This document shows positions 17,958 to 27,496 of a stretch of DNA of 64,000 nt, in pieces. The translations under genes and the position numbers were made by a program. The number at the start of each line of letters is the position of its first letter. Position 1 is the first letter of the stretch. The stretch covers positions 1-64,000 of the forward strand of contig JADKJX010000007.1 in assembly GCA_016720775.1 (NCBI GenBank), given 5' to 3'. The notes beneath the pieces are model-generated. The model was given only the letters and a program-made list of their open reading frames with translations. It was not told the DNA's origin and did no database searches. This DNA comes from Chitinophagaceae bacterium (GTDB taxonomy: Bacteria; Bacteroidota; Bacteroidia; Chitinophagales; Chitinophagaceae).

Positions 17958-19214
17958 ATGGACAGAGTCATTGAAAAAAAAGGTTTTGGAAAAAAGAAGA
18001 TCATGCTTACTGCAGGCATCGTGGGGTTAGCGGGTCTCATCTTTGGCAGTTGGTATTTCACTTCCGGTAAATCAAGGCTGAATGTAAACACCGACCGCAT
18101 TACCATCAGTGAGATCAAACAGGGACCTTTCCAGGAATTCATTCCCGTTAATGGTGTGATACTTCCCATGACCACTATTTATCTTGATGCACTGGAGGGT
18201 GGCCGGGTGGAAGAGAAGTTTGTGGAAGACGGCGCCATCATGAAAAAAGATCAACCCATCCTGCGCCTCAGCAATACCGATCTTGAACTGAGCCTGGTGA
18301 ACCAGGAGACCTCGGTGTTTAACCTGCTTACACAAATGCAGATATCACGTAATGCAGCACAACAGAATACCATTGGCAAATTAAACCAGCGTACTGATGT
18401 TGATAATGCATTAAATGAAGCGGAACGCATTTATAAACTGGATAAGAAACTGGTTGAACAAAAAGTGATCGGCTCGCAGGAATTTAAACAGGCAGAGAAT
18501 AATTATAACTACCAGTTGCAAAAGAAAAGACTGGCTGATGAGGTACTTAAAAAAGATACCGTATCAACAAGGCAGGAGCAGGAGCAGGCAAAACAATCTT
18601 TAGACCGTACACAAAATGCCTTGCAGGTGATGCGTAAAAAAGTGGGCGACCTGATTGTAAGGGCGCCGGTTGACGGACAGTTGACCTCCCTGGATGCAGA
18701 GATCGGCCAATCAAAAAATAAAGGAGAACGGCTCGGGCAGATCGATGTAATGAGTGGCTTTAAAGTAAGGGTGGATGTTGATGAACATTATATCTCAAGG
18801 ATATTCATCGGGTTAATGGGAGAGGCTTCTGTTGCCGGCAAACCATACAAACTCACTATCAAGAAAGTATTTACGCAGGTAACCAACGGGCGCTTCCAGG
18901 TGGATATGGAGTTCAAAGATTCTGTTCCGCAGGGAATACGCCGCGGACAAACCCTGCAGATAAAACTTGCCTTAAGTGACGAAATGCAGGCTATCATATT
19001 ACCCAAGGGTGGCTTCTACCAGCAAACAGGCGGTAACTGGATATTTAAAGTAAGTGAAAACGGGAGTACGGCGTATAAAGTGGATATCCAGTTGGGCCTC
19101 CAGAGCCCGGATTATTACCAGGTACTGCAGGGGCTTAAGCCAGGCGACAAAGTGATCACTTCCAGCTATGAGAATTACGGGAACATGCAGGAACTGGTTT
19201 TAAAAAAAGAGTAA
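17958..19214 (+). CDS. Periplasmic adaptor of a MacAB/TolC-type exporter (HlyD family), 418 aa
   Basis: Membrane-fusion protein linking an inner-membrane ABC permease to an outer-membrane TolC-like channel. One N-terminal membrane anchor (about 16-36, MLTAGIVGLAGLIFGSWYF). A split biotinyl-lipoyl domain (LEGGRVEEKFVEDGAIMKKDQPIL ... GDLIVRAPVDGQL) flanks a long alpha-helical hairpin of about residues 105-235 rich in Q, E and K. Beta-barrel and membrane-proximal domains follow to the end (GLKPGDKVITSSYENYG). It is the first gene of the operon; the ATPase and permeases follow on the same strand. MacA-like by context; substrate unknown. Confidence 0.9.
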   Translation: MDRVIEKKGFGKKKIMLTAGIVGLAGLIFGSWYFTSGKSRLNVNTDRITISEIKQGPFQEFIPVNGVILPMTTIYLDALEGGRVEEKFVEDGAIMKKDQPILRLSNTDLELSLVNQETSVFNLLTQMQISRNAAQQNTIGKLNQRTDVDNALNEAERIYKLDKKLVEQKVIGSQEFKQAENNYNYQLQKKRLADEVLKKDTVSTRQEQEQAKQSLDRTQNALQVMRKKVGDLIVRAPVDGQLTSLDAEIGQSKNKGERLGQIDVMSGFKVRVDVDEHYISRIFIGLMGEASVAGKPYKLTIKKVFTQVTNGRFQVDMEFKDSVPQGIRRGQTLQIKLALSDEMQAIILPKGGFYQQTGGNWIFKVSENGSTAYKVDIQLGLQSPDYYQVLQGLKPGDKVITSSYENYGNMQELVLKKE

Positions 19215-19246
19215 ATCATTGATCATTCATTTATAAAAACAAGGTT

Positions 19247-19453
19247 ATGAAAAAGAAATTTCTTTTGTCAGGTATGATACTACTTGTGGGCTTTTTTTTT
19301 CCTGCTGTTAATGATAACAGCTTAAAAGCCTGCTGTAAGAATGCCGGCGCAGGCTGCCAGATCAAAAAGAGCAATGCGAAAATACCGGTGAATGAGATGG
19401 ATGGAGACGACGGATCGCTCAATATGTTCATGAATCCCTTTCAAAAATTATAA
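19247..19453 (+). CDS. Small exported cysteine-containing peptide (68 aa)
   Basis: A start MKKKFLLSGMILLVGFFFP gives a basic N-terminus and hydrophobic core, so it is probably a signal peptide or a single membrane anchor. The remainder is short, polar and has three close cysteines (CCKNAGAGC), ending in MNPFQKL. It sits between the adaptor (32 bp after its stop) and the ATPase (30 bp before its start), so it is cotranscribed with the pump. It could be an accessory subunit or an exported cargo; neither is shown by sequence. A ribosome site is implied by AAGGTT before the ATG. I do not recognise a family. Confidence 0.62.
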   Translation: MKKKFLLSGMILLVGFFFPAVNDNSLKACCKNAGAGCQIKKSNAKIPVNEMDGDDGSLNMFMNPFQKL

Positions 19454-19483
19454 AACAGGTTTCCTAAAATTTAAATAACAACA

Positions 19484-20160
19484 ATGATAAAGATTACCGA
19501 TTTAGAAAAGATCTATCGTACTGAAGAAGTAGAAACAGTAGCGCTGAACAAACTTACCATTGAAGTAAAGGAAGGTGAGTTTGTAGCCATCATGGGCCCG
19601 TCGGGCTGTGGCAAATCCACCTTACTTAATATTCTCGGTTTACTGGATGATCCCGATGCCGGCAGTTTTGTTTTTAATGGCACCGAAGTAGCTCACTTCA
19701 ATGAACGCAAAAGAGCCGACCTGCGGAAACGGAACATTGGTTTTGTTTTCCAGAGCTTCAACCTCATCGATGAGCTGACCGTTTTTGAAAATGTGGAACT
19801 GCCATTGATATATACCGGGGTAAAGCCGCCGACCGGAAAAAGAGGGTGGAAGAAGTACTGGATAAGATGCAGATCATGCATCGCCGTAACCATTATCCCC
19901 AGCAACTTTCAGGCGGACAGCAGCAACGGGTTGCTGTGGCAAGGGCTGTGGTAAATAATCCCAAACTGATCCTGGCCGATGAGCCTACCGGTAACCTCGA
20001 TTCATCAAACGGGAATGAGGTGATGCAGATGCTTACCGACCTGAATGAAAAAGGAACAACGGTGGTAATGGTTACCCACTCGGAGCATGATGCCCGGTAC
20101 AGCCACCGCATCATCCGTATGCTGGATGGACAAGCGGTTATTGAGAATATTATGTTGTAA
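19484..20160 (+). CDS. ABC transporter ATPase, MacB/LolD type (one frameshift)
   Basis: ATP-hydrolysing subunit for the permease array. Visible motifs: Walker A GPSGCGKST, Q-loop FQSFNLIDE, signature LSGGQQQRVAVARA, Walker B LILADEP, D-loop GNLDS and switch His in MVTHSEH. The frame breaks near 19826-19831 in a CCGCCGACC stretch. Adding one base gives a continuous protein of about 225 residues (KPADRKKRVEEVLDKMQ), the normal length. All motifs are intact across the break, so a sequencing deletion is more likely than decay. It has no fused permease, unlike true MacB, and must pair with one or more of the nine downstream FtsX-type proteins. Stop at 20160; first permease starts 69 bp later. Confidence 0.85.
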
Positions 20161-20228
20161 GAAGCCAGTCAGTATAACAGCCGTATCCTATTTAAGCCGA
20201 AGGCCCATCACCAACTTAAAGTATAGCC

Positions 20229-22667
20229 ATGATTAAAAATTATTTTAAAGTAGCCTTTCGGAACCTTTGGAAGAATAAGGGATACAGTGCCATCAATATT
20301 TTTGGCCTTGCCATCGGTCTCGCCACCTGCCTGCTCATCACCCTTTATGTAACCGATGAGTTGAGTTACGACCGGTTCATTAAAAGTTCCGAACGCATTT
20401 ACAGGATAAATTCAGACATACGGTTTGGCGGCGGCGACCTGCACATGACCCAGACATCGGATATGATGGGGCAACTGCTTAAAAAAGATTACCCGCAGGT
20501 TGAACAATACGCCCGGGTATATGCCAACGACGGCGACAAGCTTATAAAGAAAGGCAATGAATTCATCAACGAACAGCATGTAGCCAATGCCGACTCAACT
20601 TTTTTTGATGTGTTTGCACTGCCTGTTATTGCTGGCGATGTGAAAACTGCATTGAATGAACCCAATACCGTGGTGATAACAGAATCTACAGCAAAAAAAT
20701 ATTTTGGCTCTGCCGACGTACTGGGTAAAATTATTGAAGTTAAGAATGGCCCGGGTACTACGCCTTATAAAGTAACAGCGGTAATAAATGATATCCCACA
20801 CAACTCACATCTTAATTTTGAGTTCTTCTTCTCCATGAAGAATGTAGATTACCAGTGGGGGCAGCTTACCAGCCATAATTTTAATACCTATCTCTTATTA
20901 AAACCCGGAACAGATTACAAAGCTTTTGAAAAGAATCTCAGCGAGTACACAACTAAATATGTATTGCCCTATGTGCAGCAGTTCATCAAGATCAGCAGCA
21001 TGGATGAACTGAAGAAGGCGGGAAATAAACTTGAGTATTCGCTGATACCTGTAAGGAATATTCATTTGCACAGCGACTACTCGTTTGAATTCGCACCATC
21101 TGGAAATATTCAGTACGTATACATCTTTTCAGCAGTTGCTTTGTTCATCCTCATCATTGCCTGCATCAACTTTATGAACCTGAGTACGGCACGAAGCGCC
21201 AAACGGGCAAAGGAAGTTGGCATCCGCAAAGTATTGGGAACAGAACGGAAAACACTGATCAGCCAGTTCCTGGTGGAATCAACCATTACAGCTACCATCT
21301 CTCTTTTGATCGCCGTTGTGATTGCCTATCTTGTTTTGCCCATGTTCAACAATGTTGCGGCTAAATCACTTTCTGTAAAAGACCTGTTGGGTATTCACAT
21401 ATTGCCATTCCTCATCCTGCTTCCTTTTGTGGTGGGCTTGCTGGCAGGCAGTTACCCGGCCCTGTATCTTTCCCGGTTCAGGCCCATCGCTGTTTTGAAA
21501 GGCAGCATGCATACAGGCTTTAAAAAAAGCAACCTCCGCAACGGGCTGGTGATATTCCAGTTTGCCACTTCCATCATGCTTATCATCGGCACCATTGTAG
21601 TGTACAGCCAGCTTGATTATATCCAGACAAAAAAATTAGGATTCAATAAAGACCAGGTATTGATCATTGACAGGGCTAATTCGCTCGGTAATAATGTGCA
21701 GGCATTCAAGAATGAAGTATTGGCCATGCCCGGTGTAACGAGCGGAACACTCAGTTCGTACCTGCCCGTAACCAATTCTTCACGAAGTGATAATACTTTT
21801 TCCAAAGAAGCGGTGATGGATACCAAGAACGGGATCGATATGCAAAGCTGGCTTGTGGATTATGATTATATAAACACCATGGGTATGGAGATCGTGAAGG
21901 GAAGGAATTTTTCAAAAAATTATGGTACCGATTCAAATGCGATCCTCATTACAGAAACCACTGCCCGGCTGCTGGGATACGATAATCCCATCGGCAAAGA
22001 AATTTACCGTCCCGGAAATAATCCCGACGACCCCTTTATTGCATACCCGATCATCGGCGTAATAAAGGACTTTCATTTTGAATCATTGCACCAGAAACTG
22101 GGACCTTTGTGCATGAAACTTGGCGACAGGCCGGGCCTGGCTTCATTCAAAGTATCTGCTGCCAGTACAAAGAACCTGATCTCCCAGATCGAAAACAAAT
22201 GGAAGGCAATGGCACCGGGCATGCCATTCAGCTATCGTTTTATGAGCGATTCCTTTGATGAGATGTACCGCAGCGAACAGCGTGCAGGAACCATCGCCAT
22301 TGTATTTGCCATACTTGCTATCCTCATTGCATGCCTTGGTTTGTTCGGACTTGTTACTTACATGGCCGAACAACGGACCAAAGAAGTGGGCATACGCAAA
22401 GTGCTTGGTGCATCAGTAAGCAATGTGGTTGCCATGCTGTCGAAAGATTTTTTATTCCTCGTGCTCATTGCAGCCGTTGTTGCATTCCCCCTGGCCTGGT
22501 GGGCCATGAATAAATGGTTGCAGGATTTTGAATACCGGATCAGTATCAGTGCCTGGGTATTTGTGGCCGCAGGATCAGCCGCATTGCTCATTGCATTGCT
22601 CACCGTAAGTTTCCAGGCCATCAAAGCAGCGATTGCCAACCCGGTTAAAAGTTTAAGAACCGAATAA
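20229..22667 (+). CDS. FtsX/MacB-type ABC permease 1 of 9 (812 aa)
   Basis: Inner-membrane permease with duplicated architecture: TM1 (about 18-41), MacB-type periplasmic domain, three TMs (about 297-425), then TM5 (about 437-460), a second periplasmic domain and three more TMs to the end. The cytoplasmic coupling helices that contact an ATPase are seen twice, RAKEVGIRKVLG near 326 and RTKEVGIRKVLGAS near 717. So one chain supplies both halves of a transporter but no ATPase. The leader AAAGTATAGCC precedes the ATG. By family it would act by mechanotransmission, pushing periplasmic substrate through adaptor and TolC rather than moving it across the inner membrane (family knowledge). Confidence 0.92.
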   Translation: MIKNYFKVAFRNLWKNKGYSAINIFGLAIGLATCLLITLYVTDELSYDRFIKSSERIYRINSDIRFGGGDLHMTQTSDMMGQLLKKDYPQVEQYARVYANDGDKLIKKGNEFINEQHVANADSTFFDVFALPVIAGDVKTALNEPNTVVITESTAKKYFGSADVLGKIIEVKNGPGTTPYKVTAVINDIPHNSHLNFEFFFSMKNVDYQWGQLTSHNFNTYLLLKPGTDYKAFEKNLSEYTTKYVLPYVQQFIKISSMDELKKAGNKLEYSLIPVRNIHLHSDYSFEFAPSGNIQYVYIFSAVALFILIIACINFMNLSTARSAKRAKEVGIRKVLGTERKTLISQFLVESTITATISLLIAVVIAYLVLPMFNNVAAKSLSVKDLLGIHILPFLILLPFVVGLLAGSYPALYLSRFRPIAVLKGSMHTGFKKSNLRNGLVIFQFATSIMLIIGTIVVYSQLDYIQTKKLGFNKDQVLIIDRANSLGNNVQAFKNEVLAMPGVTSGTLSSYLPVTNSSRSDNTFSKEAVMDTKNGIDMQSWLVDYDYINTMGMEIVKGRNFSKNYGTDSNAILITETTARLLGYDNPIGKEIYRPGNNPDDPFIAYPIIGVIKDFHFESLHQKLGPLCMKLGDRPGLASFKVSAASTKNLISQIENKWKAMAPGMPFSYRFMSDSFDEMYRSEQRAGTIAIVFAILAILIACLGLFGLVTYMAEQRTKEVGIRKVLGASVSNVVAMLSKDFLFLVLIAAVVAFPLAWWAMNKWLQDFEYRISISAWVFVAAGSAALLIALLTVSFQAIKAAIANPVKSLRTE

Positions 22668-22677
22668 AAACCATAAA

Positions 22678-25068
22678 ATGTTCACAAACTATTTTAAAAC
22701 TGCAATTAGAAGTCTCTGGAAAAACAAATCATTCAGCACACTGAATATTACCGGACTGGCGGTTGGTATCGCCTGTGCTTCCCTTATTTTTTTGTGGGTA
22801 GAAGATGAACTTACCTATAATCATTATTTTACCAACCGGGATAACCTGTACCAGGTGATGGGCAACCAGACATACGATGGCAAGACATATACTTTTGGTG
22901 CATTGCCCGGCCCTTTCAGTAAAGCTGCTAAAAATGAAATTCCGGGAATAAAAAATTCAGCAAGAACAAACTGGGGAGCCCGTTATCTTTTCACACATGA
23001 TGATAAAGGTGTTTATGGCGATGGCATGAATGTGGATTCAGCATTTCTGCCCATGTTCAATTTCGAATTTATGTATGGCAACCCTGCAAAGGCATTCAAC
23101 CAGTTGTATTCGCTGGTGGTAACGGAATCTTTTGCGAAAAAGATTTTTAATACAACAAATGTCTTGGGTAAAACAATAAGGGTTGATAACAAACAGGACT
23201 ACACCATCAGCGGCGTTATTAAAAATCTTCCAGCCAATGCAAGGTTCAGCAACCGGGAATGGTTTGCACCATTTGAAGTTTTTGAAAATGATAATGACTG
23301 GCTGAAAACATGGACAAATAATGGGGTGCAAACATTTGTGGAACTGGACGCTGCTTCTGATGCTGCTGCCATTAACAACAAATTACACGGATTTATAAAA
23401 GCAAAAGACAGCGGCGCCGCTGCAATGCCATTACTTCTCCCGGCTAACGACTGGCGGCTGCGCAGCGAATTTACCGATGGAAAACAAAACGGTGGCCGCA
23501 TAAAAATAGTAAACCTCTTTTCCATCATAGCCTGGATAGTTCTTATCATGGCCTGCATCAATTTCATGAACCTGTCAACCGCAAAAAGCGAAAGACGGGC
23601 GAAAGAAGTGGGGGTACGAAAAGTGATGGGCTCCGGTAAAGGCATGCTGGTATGGCAATTCATTTCAGAAGCATTGCTGCTTTCATTTGTGTCGGTTATA
23701 CTGGCTGTAGGCATTGTTGCACTTGTACTGCCTTCATTTAACACACTGGTAGAAAAACAACTTGTGTTGAATCTGTTTGCTCCATTACATCTTGTTTCTC
23801 TTATTGTAATTGGTCTTCTCTGCGGTTTTATCGCCGGTAGTTACCCGGCTTTTTACCTGTCTTCCTTTAAGCCGGTGGCCGTATTAAAGGGGTTAAAGTT
23901 CAACACAGGTGGCGCCACATTTATCCGTAAGGGCCTTGTAGTTACACAGTTTGCAATTTCCGTGGTGCTTATTACCTGTACCATCATCATCTATCAGCAG
24001 GTGATGCACACCAAGGACCGGGAACTGGGCATGAACAAGGATAACCTGGTGAGCATAAGCCAGCAATTGATAAGCACACAACAGAATGGAGATATAGGCT
24101 TGCGTTTTCAAACTATAAAAAATGAGTTGATTGCAACAGGGGCCGTGGAAAATGCTTCACTAAACAACGGTAACGCATTTCAAATTGGCAGCAATTCGTC
24201 CGGTTTCAACTGGAAAGGCAAAATACCCAGCAGCAAAATTTTAATTTCTATGGAATGGGCCACGCCCGAATATATAAAAACAATGGGCATGCAGGTAATG
24301 GCAGGAAGGGATTTTTATGCCGATGGCAGTGCAGACAGCAACAATGTTGTTATCAACGAAACAATGGCAAAGATTATGACAAAAAACCCTGCCGATGCAG
24401 TGGGTGAACTTATTGACAGGGATGAAGAAAAGCTACAGGTGGTTGGTGTGGTAAAAGATTATGTATATAATAATGTGTATGGAGGCGTTGACCCTGTAAT
24501 AATTTTTAATGACAGCAAGGCACAAAATACCAACAACCTGATGATCCGGTTTAAGCCGCAGCAGGATTACAAATCGGGGCTGGCAAAAGTGGAGGCCGTG
24601 ATGAAAAAATACAATCCTGCCTATCCGTTCGAATACAGATTTGTGGATGAGACCTTTCAGCAGCTTTTCAGCAATGAAAATCTGATTGGAAAGCTGGCGG
24701 GTGTGTTTGCAGGCCTGGCCATATTTATTTCCTGTTTGGGTTTGTTTGGCCTTGCAACTTACACAGCAGAGAGAAGAGTAAAGGAGATTGGTATCCGAAA
24801 AGTGCTTGGTGCTTCGGTGAAAAGTTTATCTGCTTTATTGTCGAAGGATTTTTTAAAACTAGTGGGCGTTTCCTGTTTAATATCTTTTCCTGTAACCTGG
24901 TATTTTATGAACCGCTGGCTGCAGGATTATCAATACCGGGTGAGCATCAGTTGGTGGATGTTTGCATTACCAGCTGCCATTGCCCTTTTTATTACAGTGA
25001 TAACGGTCAGTTTCCAGGCGATCAAAGCAGCCATTGCAAACCCGGTTAAAAGTTTACGTACCGAATAA
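22678..25068 (+). CDS. FtsX/MacB-type ABC permease 2 of 9 (796 aa)
   Basis: Same double-half layout as permease 1, starting 10 bp after it. TM1 at about 19-40 (LNITGLAVGIACASLIFLWV). The coupling helices are RAKEVGVRKVMG near 306 and RRVKEIGIRKVLGAS near 699. The first periplasmic domain is Asn- and Gly-rich (GNQTYDGKTYTFGALPG) and differs clearly from that of permease 1, which points to a different contact surface. Ends NPVKSLRTE. The leader before its ATG (AACCATAAA) lacks the GTATAGCC found before permeases 1 and 3. Confidence 0.92.
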   Translation: MFTNYFKTAIRSLWKNKSFSTLNITGLAVGIACASLIFLWVEDELTYNHYFTNRDNLYQVMGNQTYDGKTYTFGALPGPFSKAAKNEIPGIKNSARTNWGARYLFTHDDKGVYGDGMNVDSAFLPMFNFEFMYGNPAKAFNQLYSLVVTESFAKKIFNTTNVLGKTIRVDNKQDYTISGVIKNLPANARFSNREWFAPFEVFENDNDWLKTWTNNGVQTFVELDAASDAAAINNKLHGFIKAKDSGAAAMPLLLPANDWRLRSEFTDGKQNGGRIKIVNLFSIIAWIVLIMACINFMNLSTAKSERRAKEVGVRKVMGSGKGMLVWQFISEALLLSFVSVILAVGIVALVLPSFNTLVEKQLVLNLFAPLHLVSLIVIGLLCGFIAGSYPAFYLSSFKPVAVLKGLKFNTGGATFIRKGLVVTQFAISVVLITCTIIIYQQVMHTKDRELGMNKDNLVSISQQLISTQQNGDIGLRFQTIKNELIATGAVENASLNNGNAFQIGSNSSGFNWKGKIPSSKILISMEWATPEYIKTMGMQVMAGRDFYADGSADSNNVVINETMAKIMTKNPADAVGELIDRDEEKLQVVGVVKDYVYNNVYGGVDPVIIFNDSKAQNTNNLMIRFKPQQDYKSGLAKVEAVMKKYNPAYPFEYRFVDETFQQLFSNENLIGKLAGVFAGLAIFISCLGLFGLATYTAERRVKEIGIRKVLGASVKSLSALLSKDFLKLVGVSCLISFPVTWYFMNRWLQDYQYRVSISWWMFALPAAIALFITVITVSFQAIKAAIANPVKSLRTE

Positions 25069-25078
25069 AAGTATAGCC

Positions 25079-27487
25079 ATGATAAAGAATTATTTTAAAA
25101 CAGCTTTCCGGAATTTGTGGAGGAATAAGAATTTCACCAGTATCAATGTTTCCGGGCTTGCGGTGGGTATTGCCGTTTGCCTGGTGATATTCCTGATCAT
25201 CCAGTTTGAATTGAGCTTTGATAACTTTCATTCAAAGAAGGATCGTATTTACCGGGTAATAACCGTGCAGCAAAATGAAGATGGTGCCAGGCCCACATCA
25301 GGCGTACCTTTCCCGCTTCCAAAAGCTATTCACAATGACTTTCCTTCCATGGTCTCTACGCCCATTTATTCATACCGTGATGACCAGATCATTATTCCTG
25401 ATGAAACCAATGCCCTGTCATTTAAAAAATTCAAAGAAGACCAGGGCGTGTTTTTTGCCGAACCTTCTTTCTTCGGGATATTTGATTATCCCCTGCTGGC
25501 GGGTGAGTATGCATCATTAAAAGAACCTAACACAGCCCTGTTAACAAGAGCCACCGCAGAAAAATATTTTGGCGACTGGCGCCTGGCAATTGGTAAAACG
25601 ATCAAGCGTAACAACAAACAACTGTTGAAGATCACCGGCATACTTGCCGATGTACCGGCCAATACAGACCTGCAGATCAGGATACTGGCTTCTTATGCAA
25701 CATTAAAAGACGAATTCACCGGGAATAAAGACGACTGGCAAAGCGTAGCCAGTAATCATGGGTGCTATATTTTATTGCCGGAAGGGATGACGGCTTCATC
25801 CATGAATACCCAGCTTGCTGCTTTTACAAAAAAATATAAGAAAGAAGAAGCTGCCAGGTCTAAGCAATTGCTTCAGCCTTTATCTGATGTACATTATAAT
25901 GCAGACATCGGTAATTATATCGACAGAACGGTTTCCAAAGCATTGATCAATACCCTGTGGCTGATTGCTGCATTCATTTTACTGATCGCCTGTGTAAATT
26001 TTATTAACCTGGCTACCGCACAGGCTTTTAACCGGGCAAAAGAAGTGGCGGTAAGAAAAGTAATGGGCAGCAGCAAGACACAATTGCGGATGCAGTTCTT
26101 TAGTGAGACCGCATTGATCACCATAACTGCAATTGTATTGTCAGTCCTTTTGGTCATGCTGAGCCTTCCCTATATAAGTTCAATTCTTCAATTGCCATTG
26201 TCTTTAAGTCTCACAAAAAATCCGGGGATACTGCTTTTCCTTTTAGCAACAGCAGTCATTGTTATTCTGCTCGCTGGTTTTTATCCGGCCCTGGTGCTAT
26301 CCCGGTTCAATCCCGTTACAGCTTTGAAAAGTAAAGTAGCAGCAGGAAGAACGAAGGGCATCTCTTTAAGAAGAGGCCTGGTGGTCTTTCAGTTCGTGGT
26401 TGCACAGGCATTGATCATCGGTACGGTGATCATCGTAAGGCAAATGGATTATTTCCGAAGTTATTCCATGGGCTTTGATAAAGAAGCGATCGTGAATGTT
26501 GCTTTCCCGGAGGACAGCATTGGAAGATCAAAACTTGATTACCTTAAAAAATAAACTCCTGGCCATTGATGGCGTAAAAAGCACCAGCTTCAGTTTTGCC
26601 AGTCCTGCCGACGATGGCAACTGGTCTTCCAATTTCCGTTTTGATCATGCAGAAAAAGAAACAGACTGGAATGCGAATCTTAAATGGGCTGATGCAGAAT
26701 ATTTGAAAACCTACAGCATACCATTGGTTGCAGGCCGTAACCTTAATCCATCCGATACGGCAAAAGAATTCCTGGTAAATGAAACCTTTTTAAAACGGCT
26801 GGGCATCACCGATCCGCAACAGGCCCTTAATAAAGAAATTGATCTGTGGGGACAAATGAAATTCCCCATTGTAGGCGTGATAAAAGATTTCAATGCCATG
26901 TCATTAAGGCAAGGCATCGTGCCTGTACTGGTCACCAGTGCAAAAAATTTTTATGGCATTGCAGGCATCAAACTATCTACCAAAGATATCAGCGGAACAT
27001 TGAAAAAAGTGGAAGCCGTGTGGAATGAAACCTATCCTGATTTTGTGTACGAACAGAAATTCCTGGATGCAAAAATTGCTAATTTTTATGTGCAGGAAGG
27101 AAAACTTTCCGGGCTTTTTAAAATATTTGCAGCACTGGCCATATTCCTCAGTTGCCTCGGGCTTTACGGACTTGCTTCTTTCATGGCCGTACAAAAGACC
27201 AAAGAAGTTGGCATACGCAAAGTGTTAGGTGCTTCTGTAAACAGTATCATATACCTTTTTCAAAAGAATTTTTAGTACTGATCGGTATTGCATTTCTTGT
27301 TGCAGCGCCGCTGGCGTATTATTTCATGCACAACTGGTTACAGGATTTTGTTTACCGGGTCAGCATCTCCTGGTGGATACTGGCTTTATCCGGGTTCATC
27401 GCGGTTGCCGTTGCGGTGATCACCATCAGTTTTAAAGCCGTGAAAGCGGCGCTTGCCAACCCGGTTAAAAGTTTACGAACAGAATAA
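25079..27487 (+). CDS. FtsX/MacB-type ABC permease 3 of 9 (two frameshifts)
   Basis: Start ATG at 25079 after AAAGTATAGCC. Coupling helices RAKEVAVRKVMG (about 26035) and KTKEVGIRKVLGAS (about 27200) are intact, as is the NPVKSLRTE end. The frame shifts twice: one extra A in the A6 run at 26546-26551 (false stop 26554), and one missing T in the T5 run at 27256-27260 (false stop 27275). Correcting both gives one protein of about 802 residues. The breaks lie in homopolymers and the sequence either side keeps family identity, so I read this as a working gene with sequence errors. Phase variation at these runs is the alternative. Confidence 0.82.
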
Positions 27488-27496
27488 AAGTATTTT

